Assembly: GCF_016862915.1 (NCBI RefSeq)
Contig: NZ_BONW01000046.1
Span: 124,001-188,000, forward strand
Length of the DNA: 64,000 bases
Source of the DNA: Plantactinospora endophytica
Lineage (GTDB): Bacteria; Actinomycetota; Actinomycetes; Mycobacteriales; Micromonosporaceae
Direction: 5' to 3'
Under the pieces are notes generated by a model. That model saw only the letters and a program-made list of their open reading frames with translations. It searched no databases and was not told the DNA's origin. Positions 57,333 to 64,000 of the stretch are shown here, in pieces (positions within the stretch are counted from its first letter, which is position 1; every line of letters begins with the position of its first letter). The position numbers were made by a program, and so were the translations under genes.

Positions 57333-57470
57333 GGGACCTCCGGCAGTCGAGTGGTCGGGCGCTGTCACGTTAACCGACGCCCGACCGGTCCGCGTAGGTG
57401 CCCGTCTCGATCACCCACCCGGACCGGTCAGGCTGCCCGAACCGACCTCCGGAAAACGTGCCGGCACTGG

Positions 57471-60400
57471 TCAGCGGCGGCGTACCGCCACCGTCACCCG
57501 GCCGCCCTCACCGACCTCGCCCTCGAAGCCCGCAGAGCCGTCGAAGCCCGTCGCGCCGTCGTTGCCGTCGATCCGGTCGACGAACCCGACCGAGTCGGCC
57601 AGCACCTCCCGGGACACGAAGTCCCGGTACGCCTCGACCGCCGCGACCACCTCCGCCGGACCGGCGAGCAGCACGTCGATCCGGTCCGACACGTCCAGCC
57701 CCGCGTCCCGGCGGGCCTGCTGCACCACCCGTACGACGTCCCGGGCCAGACCCTCGGCGGCGAGTTCCGGGGTGACGGCGGTGTCCAGCACCACCACGCC
57801 CTCCCCGCCCGGCAGCGGCGCCGAGTGCTCGGCGTCGGCCGGTACCAGCTTCAGCTCGTACTCGCCGGCCTCCAGCCGGACCCCGGCCGCCTCCGGTACC
57901 CCGTCGACCAGCGTCCAGTCGCCGGCCTTGACCGCCTTGATCACGGTCTGTACCTGCTTGCCGACCCGGGGCCCGAGCGCCCGGGGCACCACCGTGAGCA
58001 CCTGCTCGCAGTAGCTGGTCAGCTCCTCGCTGAAGGTCACCGCCTTGACGTTGACCTCGTCCGCGATCAGGTCGGCGAACGGCCGCAGCGTCTCCGCCGC
58101 CGGGGTCGCCACGGTCAGCGACGACAGCGGCAGCCGGACCCGCAGCCCCTTCGCCTTGCGCAGCGACAGCGCCGCCGAGGCGACGTTCCGGGTGGCGTCC
58201 ATCGCCGCCACCAGCTCGTGGTCGGCCGGGAACTCGGCGGCGTCCGGCCAGTCGGTCAGGTGCACCGACCGCTCCCCGGTCAGCCCGCGCCAGACCTCCT
58301 CGGCGGTCAGCGGGGCCAGCGGGGCCAGCACCCGGCTAACCGTCTCCAGCACCGTGTAGAGGGTGTCGAAGGCGTCCCGGTCACCGGACCAGAACCGGTC
58401 CCGGGACCGCCGGACGTACCAGTTGGTCAGCGCGTCCAGGAACGACCGGACCGTGCCGCAGGCGCCGGAGATGTCGTAGACGTCGAGCTGCCCCTGCACC
58501 GCCTCGACCAGCTCCCGGGTCTTGGCCAGCACGTACCGGTCGAGCAGGTGCGTCGAGTCGGTACGCCGGACCGCCGAGTAGCCCTCCGCGTTCGCGTAGA
58601 GCGAGAAGAAGTACCAGACGTTCCAGTACGGCAGCAGCACCTGGCGTACGGAGTCCCGGATCGTCGTCTCGCTGACCACCACGTCGCCGCCGCGCAGCAC
58701 CGGGGAGGACATCAGCGTCCAGCGCATCGCGTCCGAACCGTAGCTGTCGAACATCTCGTAGACGTCCGGATAGTTGCGCAGGCTCTTGGACATCTTGCGC
58801 CCGTCCGAGCCGAGCACGATGCCGTGCACCACCGCGTTGCGGAACGCCGGCCGGTCGAAGAGCGCGGTCGCCAGCACGTGCATGGTGTAGAACCAGCCGC
58901 GCACCTGCGGGACGTACTCGACGATGAAGTCCCCGGGGTAGTGGTGCTCGAACCACTCCCGGTTCTCGAACGGGTAGTGCACCTGGGCGAACGGCATCGA
59001 ACCGGACTCGAACCAGCAGTCCAGCACCTCCGGCACCCGGCGCATGGTGGAGCGCCCGGTCGGGTCGTCCGGGTTCGGCCGGGTCAGCTCGTCGATGCCG
59101 GGCCGGTGCAGGTCGGTCACCCTGACCCCGAAGTCGGCCTCCAGCTCGGCGAGCGAGCCGTAGACGTCGACCCTCGGGTACTGCGGGTCGTCCGACTTCC
59201 AGACCGGGATCGGCGAGCCCCAGAACCGGTTCCGGCTGATCGACCAGTCCCGGGCGTTCGCCAGCCACTTGCCGAACGAGCCGTCCTTGACGTGCCCCGG
59301 CGTCCAGTTGATCTGCTGGTTCAGCTCCAGCATCCGGTCCTTGACCTTGGTCACCGCCACGAACCAGGAGGAGACCGCCTTGTAGACCAGCGGGGTGTCG
59401 CAGCGCCAGCAGTGCGGGTACGAGTGGGTGTAGGTGTCCTGCCGGAGCACCACCCCGCGCTCCTTCAGCTCGCGGATCACCGACTTGTTGACGTCGAAGA
59501 CCTGCTCACCCTGGTACGGCGGGACCAGCGCGGTGAACCGGGTGTGGTCGTCCACGGTCACCACGGTCGGGATGCCGGCCGCGTTGCACGCCTTCTGGTC
59601 GTCTTCGCCGAAGGCCGGAGCCAGGTGCACCACCCCGGTGCCGTCCTCGGTGGTGACGAACTCCGCGCCGAGCACCTGGTAGGCGTTCGGCCCGCCCTGC
59701 TCGACGAGGAAGTCGTAGAGCGGGGTGTAGCGGCGACCGACCAGGTCCCGGCCGTGCACCGCGCCGAGCTGGGTGTAGCCGTCCAGCTCCTTCGCGTACG
59801 CCCCGAGGCGGGCGGCGCCGACGACGTAGCGTTGGCCGTCCCGCTCCAGCACCGCGTACTCGATGTCCGGGCCGACCGCGAGCGCCAGGTTGGACGGCAG
59901 CGTCCACGGCGTGGTGGTCCAGACGCCGACCCGGACCGGCCCGCGCAGCAGCTCCGGCGCGCTCTCGTCCGGGGTCAGCTCGAACCAGACCGTCAGCGTC
60001 GGGTCGTGCCGGTCCCGGTAGACGTCGTCCATCCGGGTCTCGGTGTTCGACAGCGGGGTCTCGCAGCGCCAGCAGTACGCCAGCACGCTGAACCCCTCGT
60101 AGACCAGCTCCTTGCTGTGGAGCTGCTTGAACGCCCACATGACGCTTTCCATGTAGCTGAGGTCGAGCGTCTTGTAGTCGTTGCCGAAGTCGACCCACCG
60201 GGCCTGCCGGTTGACGTACCGCTCCCAGTCCCGGGTGTAGGCCAGCACCGAGGTCCGGCAGGCGTCGTTGAACCGGCCGACGCCGAGGTCGATGATCTCC
60301 GCCTTGGTGGTGATGCCGAGCTGCTTCTCCGCCTCCACCTCGGCCGGCAGGCCGTGGCAGTCCCAGCCGAACCGCCGCTCCACCCGCCGGCCCCGCATCG

Positions 60401-60653
60401 TCTGGTAACGCGGGACCAGGTCTTTCACGTAGCCGGTCAGCAGGTGGCCGTAGTGCGGCAGTCCGTTGGCGAACGGCGGGCCGTCGTAGAAGACGTACTC
60501 GTTGCCGCCGTTCGGGCCGGGGTCGCGGGCCTCGACGCTCGCCTCGAAGGTCTTGTCGGCCGTCCAGTGGTCGAGCACGCGCTGCTCGACCACCGGCAGC
60601 TCGGGACTGGCCGGCACGCCCGTGCCGGCGGGGGCGTTCTTCGGGTACGCCAT
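57471..60653 (-). CDS. ileS: isoleucyl-tRNA synthetase (long form)
   Basis: 1060 residues. HIGH-type motif HYGH (67-70), KMSKS (620-624), editing (CP1) domain around 200-400 with [15 protein letters not shown], and the C-terminal anticodon-binding region. Size and the sequence around HYGH place it with the longer, eukaryote-like IleRS type common in actinomycetes, a type often associated with mupirocin tolerance. ATG 60653 ([11 protein letters not shown]) is the start; the T-box leader lies directly before it. Confidence 0.96.
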   Translation of the reverse strand: MAYPKNAPAGTGVPASPELPVVEQRVLDHWTADKTFEASVEARDPGPNGGNEYVFYDGPPFANGLPHYGHLLTGYVKDLVPRYQTMRGRRVERRFGWDCHGLPAEVEAEKQLGITTKAEIIDLGVGRFNDACRTSVLAYTRDWERYVNRQARWVDFGNDYKTLDLSYMESVMWAFKQLHSKELVYEGFSVLAYCWRCETPLSNTETRMDDVYRDRHDPTLTVWFELTPDESAPELLRGPVRVGVWTTTPWTLPSNLALAVGPDIEYAVLERDGQRYVVGAARLGAYAKELDGYTQLGAVHGRDLVGRRYTPLYDFLVEQGGPNAYQVLGAEFVTTEDGTGVVHLAPAFGEDDQKACNAAGIPTVVTVDDHTRFTALVPPYQGEQVFDVNKSVIRELKERGVVLRQDTYTHSYPHCWRCDTPLVYKAVSSWFVAVTKVKDRMLELNQQINWTPGHVKDGSFGKWLANARDWSISRNRFWGSPIPVWKSDDPQYPRVDVYGSLAELEADFGVRVTDLHRPGIDELTRPNPDDPTGRSTMRRVPEVLDCWFESGSMPFAQVHYPFENREWFEHHYPGDFIVEYVPQVRGWFYTMHVLATALFDRPAFRNAVVHGIVLGSDGRKMSKSLRNYPDVYEMFDSYGSDAMRWTLMSSPVLRGGDVVVSETTIRDSVRQVLLPYWNVWYFFSLYANAEGYSAVRRTDSTHLLDRYVLAKTRELVEAVQGQLDVYDISGACGTVRSFLDALTNWYVRRSRDRFWSGDRDAFDTLYTVLETVSRVLAPLAPLTAEEVWRGLTGERSVHLTDWPDAAEFPADHELVAAMDATRNVASAALSLRKAKGLRVRLPLSSLTVATPAAETLRPFADLIADEVNVKAVTFSEELTSYCEQVLTVVPRALGPRVGKQVQTVIKAVKAGDWTLVDGVPEAAGVRLEAGEYELKLVPADAEHSAPLPGGEGVVVLDTAVTPELAAEGLARDVVRVVQQARRDAGLDVSDRIDVLLAGPAEVVAAVEAYRDFVSREVLADSVGFVDRIDGNDGATGFDGSAGFEGEVGEGGRVTVAVRRR

Positions 60654-60892
60654 CGCGGGTCGTTCTCCTCGTCGCAGCTCACTGTCCGTGTCTGCGAGGA
60701 CGAGCCACCGGTACGCCGGAACCGGCGCGCCGCGGACCCGCGGTACCACCCCGCTTGGCGGTCGGAAGATCGACCACCCGCTCGTTGGCCGGCTGTGACG
60801 GGCCGGTCCCGTCCGGTTCTACTGGGGTGTTTCCACCTGTTCTTCCGGAGGCTCGCCGGTGATGGCCGGGTCGACGCCTGTGCCCGTCAACG
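60654..60892 (-). promoter_or_regulatory. T-box leader of ileS (translational type)
   Basis: The T-box word TGGTACCGCGG is on the minus strand at 60748-60738, within GGGTGGTACCGCGGG. An AUC specifier for Ile is at 60863-60861, in the block CCATCACCGGCGAGCC. The 3' part forms CTCGTCCTCGCAG (60704-60692) paired with CTGCGACGAGGAG (60677-60665), which includes the GAGGAG ribosome-binding site. Together these indicate translational control by uncharged tRNA-Ile, as established for actinomycete ileS genes. No T-run terminator is present. Confidence 0.88.
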
Positions 60893-60933
60893 ATACTCGA
60901 CCGCTTCCCCGGCCCCCACTCGATATCCCCGGG

Positions 60934-61380
60934 TCAGGCCGGCTCCGTCCCCGGGTCGGCCAGTTCGGGAAACCAGAGGGCGATCTCCCGGCGGGCGGTG
61001 TCGACCGAGTCGGAGGCGTGCACCAGGTTCTCCCGGGACGAACTGGCCAGGTCGCCCCGGATCGTGCCGGGCGCCGCCAGCCGCCCGTCGGTGGCGCCGA
61101 CCAGGCCACGGACCAGCCCGACCGCGCCGGAGCCGGAGAGCACCAGCGCGACCAGCGGGCCGGAGGTGACGAAGTCCCGCAGCGCCGGGTAGAACGGCTT
61201 GGCCACGTGCTCGGCGTAGTGCAGGTCGGCGAGCCGGGCGTCGATCCGGCGCAGCACCATCGCGTCGATGCCGAGCCCCTTGCGCTCGAACCGGCCGAGG
61301 ATCTCGCTGACCAGCCGCCGCCGCACCGCGTCAGGCTTGATCAATACGAGGGTACGCTCGGCGGAACCGCTGCTGACCAC
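60934..61380 (-). CDS. ndk: nucleoside diphosphate kinase
   Basis: 148-residue NDK (TLVLIKPDAVRRRL, catalytic His in ENLVHASDS, GTIRGDLA). GAGG lies six bases before GTG 61380 (VSSGSAERTLV) but abuts ATG 61386, so GTG is preferred. The C-terminus ALWFPEL is normal. The DUF4233 and folC genes follow on the same strand further on, as in other actinomycetes, but a plus-strand fusion gene is inserted between. Confidence 0.93.
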   Translation of the reverse strand: MVSSGSAERTLVLIKPDAVRRRLVSEILGRFERKGLGIDAMVLRRIDARLADLHYAEHVAKPFYPALRDFVTSGPLVALVLSGSGAVGLVRGLVGATDGRLAAPGTIRGDLASSSRENLVHASDSVDTARREIALWFPELADPGTEPA

Positions 61381-61576
61381 GGACATCCTCGGGTACGGGC
61401 CGGAAGGTTGGGCACCGTCAGCGTATGTCGGCGCGTTCCGGGGTACGACGCCGGAGGTCGGCACGTTCGGCCAGCTCACGGGCGAGGCGATCCGGCGGCC
61501 GGGGCGCGTACCCGTCCCGGGTCGTTCCATTCCCGCCAGATCCGGCCTAGCCTGGCCTTAACCAGGGAGGTCCACT

Positions 61577-63343
61577 GTGGCAGATGGTCGACGCCGCCAG
61601 GTCGCACCCGTGCGCAAACTGGTCGCCGCTGTGCTGGGCACCTTCGCCACCTTCGTCGTCCTGTTCGGCTTCGGGATGCAGAGTTGGGCGATTGCCGTAC
61701 TCGGGGTGGCGCTGCTCGCCCTGGCCATCGCGCTCGTCGCGTTCACCGCCGTACGCAGCGGTCCCCGGGCCTGGGTGACCGGCATCGGGCACGTGCACAG
61801 TGTCACCGAGCCGCCCGCCGCGTCCACCTTCGGCCGGTGCGAACTACAGATCGTGATCGACGCGCCGGGGGTGCCGGGGCGCTCGGTGCGGATCCGTGAT
61901 CCCCGGGTGCCGGTGTCGAAGTGGCCGGACCCGGGCGCCACCCTGCCGATCATGGTGGCCATCGACGACCAGCGGCACGTACGGATCCTCTGGGACGAGG
62001 TGCTGACCCACGCCGAGGCGGCTGCCGGCGGCGACCTGCCGCCGGAGTTCCACAACCTCGACCCGATGGACGACGACATCCTGATCGAGCAGGAGGCGCC
62101 GCCGTGGGCGCGTGGCCCACTGGACGACCCGTACCCCGCCCGCCCGCCCGGCTCCGCTCCGGTCACCGAGGACCTGTCCGACGACCTCGCCTCGCTCCGG
62201 GACGACCTGGAGCCGCTCCGGGACGACCGGGGTACGTCCCGCGAGGAGCCGGTGGTGATGCGCCAGACGCCCGGCGGCACGATCGTGCTGGAGGGTACGT
62301 TGGTCGAGCCGCCGTCCACCGCGCCGCTGCCCCGCCGGTCCCGGCCGAACCCGGGCCCCGGCGGCCGGAACAGGCGGCCCCGCCCCGGTCCCGCGCCCGC
62401 CGGAACACCGACCGCCGAATCGCCGTCCGGGCCGCTCCCGTCCGAGCCGGACGTCGCGGCCGGAGCCGGTGGCACCGACTCGCCCGGCAGCGGTGACGGG
62501 CCGGAGACGCCGCTGATCCCGGAAGCCCGGTCCGGGGCCTTCCCGACGACCGGCCCGGCTCCGGCGGAGCCGGACGGACACGCGCCGGACCCGGCCGACC
62601 CGGACTCCGGTCGGTCGGCCACGGCCTCCGGCCGCCCCGGTACGGCCTCCGCGAACCCGGCCGACCGTCCGTCGACCAACCATCCGTCGACCGACCGTCC
62701 GTCAACCGAGCGCGCCTCGACCGACCGTTCCCTCGACGAGATCGACATCCCGCTGGACGACCCCGATTTCGACCTCGACCTCGACTCCGGTCCCGTCTTC
62801 GATCCCGACGCGGGTCGCGGTCGTCCGGTCGCGGGTGCCGGTGTGCACGATCCGTCCCAGCGGGCCGGATCGGCGCCGCCCGACGACCTGGAGCCCGCCT
62901 CGGACGACGAGGCGATCCTGGCCGACCTGATCGCCACCCAGCCGCCGGCCCGGCTCGGCGGCTCCGGCCCGATCGCCGGGGTCGGCATCACCCTGCTGGT
63001 CACCGACCTCGAACGGTCGATCGCGTTCTACCGCGACCTGCTCGGCTTCTTCGAGATCGACGGCGGCGAGGGCAACGCCATCCTCGCCTCCGGGGCGACC
63101 CGACTGGTGCTGCGGGCGATCCGCGAGGTCGCCCCGATCAACCGGCGGCTGGTCCACCTGAACCTGGAGGTCAACGACGTGACCGCGGTCTACGAGGAGC
63201 TGCTGGCCAAGGGTGTGAAGTTCACCTACGCCCCCCGGGCGGTCAACCGGGGCGCCAAGCTCGAACTCTGGGCCGCCGCGTTCCGGGACCCCGACGGGCA
63301 CGGCATCGCGCTGACCCAGTGGCGGAGCCGGGCGACCGGCTGA
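61577..63343 (+). CDS. membrane-anchored protein with C-terminal VOC domain
   Basis: 588 residues. Two membrane segments at about 14-35 and 38-58 (VAAVLGTFATFVVLFGFG; AIAVLGVALLALAIALVAF), a compact domain (about 62-150), a long acidic Pro/Ser linker (about 170-440) with repeats such as PSTDRPSTER, and a C-terminal glyoxalase/bleomycin-resistance (VOC) domain (about 455-585: GITLLVTDLERSIAFYRDLLGFF). Function unknown. GTG start with GGGAGG six bases upstream. Inserted between ndk and DUF4233. Confidence 0.85.
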   Translation: MADGRRRQVAPVRKLVAAVLGTFATFVVLFGFGMQSWAIAVLGVALLALAIALVAFTAVRSGPRAWVTGIGHVHSVTEPPAASTFGRCELQIVIDAPGVPGRSVRIRDPRVPVSKWPDPGATLPIMVAIDDQRHVRILWDEVLTHAEAAAGGDLPPEFHNLDPMDDDILIEQEAPPWARGPLDDPYPARPPGSAPVTEDLSDDLASLRDDLEPLRDDRGTSREEPVVMRQTPGGTIVLEGTLVEPPSTAPLPRRSRPNPGPGGRNRRPRPGPAPAGTPTAESPSGPLPSEPDVAAGAGGTDSPGSGDGPETPLIPEARSGAFPTTGPAPAEPDGHAPDPADPDSGRSATASGRPGTASANPADRPSTNHPSTDRPSTERASTDRSLDEIDIPLDDPDFDLDLDSGPVFDPDAGRGRPVAGAGVHDPSQRAGSAPPDDLEPASDDEAILADLIATQPPARLGGSGPIAGVGITLLVTDLERSIAFYRDLLGFFEIDGGEGNAILASGATRLVLRAIREVAPINRRLVHLNLEVNDVTAVYEELLAKGVKFTYAPRAVNRGAKLELWAAAFRDPDGHGIALTQWRSRATG

Positions 63344-63374
63344 CCGGTACCGCTCTGCTGACCGCCCGGACATC

Positions 63375-63391
63375 CCGACCAGCCTGGTCGG
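63375..63391. terminator. hairpin between convergent VOC and DUF4233 genes
   Basis: CCGACCAG-C-CTGGTCGG; the real loop would be larger by loss of inner pairs. Confidence 0.45.
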
Positions 63392-63413
63392 CGAGGTCCG
63401 TGCCAACCCCCGG

Positions 63414-63782
63414 TCAGCCCAGGATGACCCGCCGGACGTGCAGCACGTAGACCCAGACAGCGGCGAAGATCAGACCCAGCGCGCCGAGCGACCACTGCAG
63501 GAAGCCGGCGAGCAGCAGTAGCCCCTGGAGGACCGTCGCGGCGTGCCAGGCCCATGGCCGGCGCAGAAGTCCGGCCAGTACCACCGCCAGCACCGCGAGC
63601 CCGACGACCACCCCGATGGCGGCACCACCCAGTTCGCCACCGAGCAGCCGGATCGGCTGGATGGCGAGCAGCAGCACCAGCGTCTCCACGCTCAGCGTCA
63701 GCGCACCGAGCCCGCGTACCGCCCGGTCCGGGTCACGCAGCCCGGAGGGTCGCCCGCTGGCGCCCTCGTCCGGGGCGGTCAT
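63414..63782 (-). CDS. DUF4233 membrane protein
   Basis: 122 residues with about four hydrophobic segments (GALTLSVETLVLLLAIQPI, AAIGVVVGLAVLAVVLAGLL, HAATVLQGLLLLAGFLQW, LGLIFAAVWVYVLHV). The folC-DUF4233-ndk order is typical of actinomycetes. The start overlaps the folC stop by 4 bases. Function unknown. Confidence 0.9.
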   Translation of the reverse strand: MTAPDEGASGRPSGLRDPDRAVRGLGALTLSVETLVLLLAIQPIRLLGGELGGAAIGVVVGLAVLAVVLAGLLRRPWAWHAATVLQGLLLLAGFLQWSLGALGLIFAAVWVYVLHVRRVILG

Positions 63783-64000
63783 CGCTTCAACAGCCGGCGG
63801 GCGTCGGCCACTGTGACCACCGAGCCGGTGACCAGCACACCCACCCCGCTCAACTCTCCCTGCACGTCGGACTCGGCCAGCGCCACGGCGGCCTCGATGG
63901 CGTCCGGCAGTTCCGGAGCCGTCTCCACCCGCTCCGGCCCGAAGATCTCCGCCGCGAGTTCGGCGAGTTCCGCCGCCGGCATCGCCCGGGGCGAACTGTT
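63779..64000 (-). CDS. folC: folylpolyglutamate/dihydrofolate synthase, C-terminal part
   Basis: Last 73 codons only. The C-terminal domain of FolC is recognisable (NSSPRAMPAAELAELAAEIF, VGVLVTGSVVTVADARRLL). It adds glutamate to folates and/or makes dihydrofolate. The rest lies beyond the window edge. Assignment relies on this tail and on the folC-DUF4233 order. Confidence 0.85.
   Translation of the reverse strand, partial: NSSPRAMPAAELAELAAEIFGPERVETAPELPDAIEAAVALAESDVQGELSGVGVLVTGSVVTVADARRLLKR

Noticed and set aside
57159-61169. 1336-codon plus-strand open frame opposite ileS
   Set aside because: Entirely antisense to ileS, whose HIGH and KMSKS motifs are intact; composition is that of a mirror frame.

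Overview
The window is a very GC-rich stretch of chromosome from an actinomycete, most likely Micromonosporaceae (Micromonospora and relatives). The evidence is the gene order (folC-DUF4233-ndk, rne-rplU-rpmA-obg, nadD-rsfS-gpgP-degV, comEA-comEC-holA-rpsT, lepA-hemW-hrcA-dnaJ-rsmE, phoH-ybeY-corC-era), the frequent GTG/TTG starts, TANNNT -10 elements with leaderless starts, and long Pro/Ala/Gly-rich disordered protein regions. No phage, insertion sequence, CRISPR array, tRNA, rRNA or natural-product cluster is visible; this is core chromosome with a few accessory genes.

Layout. 1-5.6 kb: minus-strand operon phoH-ybeY-corC-like-cda-like-era with GTGA overlaps, preceded by a serine hydrolase. 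5.6-13 kb: a HIT gene, a plus-strand SDR and GH3 beta-glucosidase, then the hrcA-dnaJ2-rsmE heat-shock operon behind a perfect CIRCE operator. 13-19.5 kb: DUF4870 protein, hemW, a crotonase, a membrane-anchored lysozyme-like protein, a phytanoyl-CoA dioxygenase-family enzyme and an orphan gene with a good leaderless promoter. 19.9-30.3 kb: GlsB-like protein, NUDIX-lepA, a kinase-like protein, rpsT, holA, comEC and comEA. 30.5-37.9 kb: a secreted alginate-lyase-family protein, degV-gpgP-rsfS-nadD, pepN and a lone DUF397 gene. 38-42.9 kb: an rtcB-like ligase behind a perfect 20-bp palindrome, and a secreted sugar dehydrogenase with PKD and F5/8C-like modules. 43-47.2 kb: an attenuator-controlled trpS, a GNAT gene, then obg, rpmA and rplU. 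47.5-57.3 kb: a lipoprotein, RNase E/G, the TIGR03936/TIGR03960 radical-SAM pair, a long disordered membrane protein and a PlsC-like acyltransferase. 57.4-64 kb: ileS behind a T-box leader, ndk, a membrane-VOC fusion, DUF4233 and partial folC.

Much of the window concerns making and maintaining the translation machinery: era, ybeY, rsfS, obg, rpsT, rplU, rpmA, lepA, rsmE, trpS, ileS and rne. Three regulatory devices can be read directly: CIRCE before hrcA; a complete ribosome-mediated attenuator before trpS (leader peptide MTSNGWWLP and three mutually exclusive stems); and a T-box with an AUC specifier before ileS, whose final hairpin pairs with the ileS ribosome-binding site.

The most unusual items are the TIGR03936 gene, whose only well-placed start codon is ATC and whose frame is continuous with the upstream gene through a single TGA; the RtcB-like gene with strong upstream dyads and a lost motif arginine; a cytidine-deaminase-like protein without its zinc ligands; and about ten unrelated short tandem repeats (14-38 bp units) scattered through spacers and sometimes running into coding ends (era, comEC, pepN).
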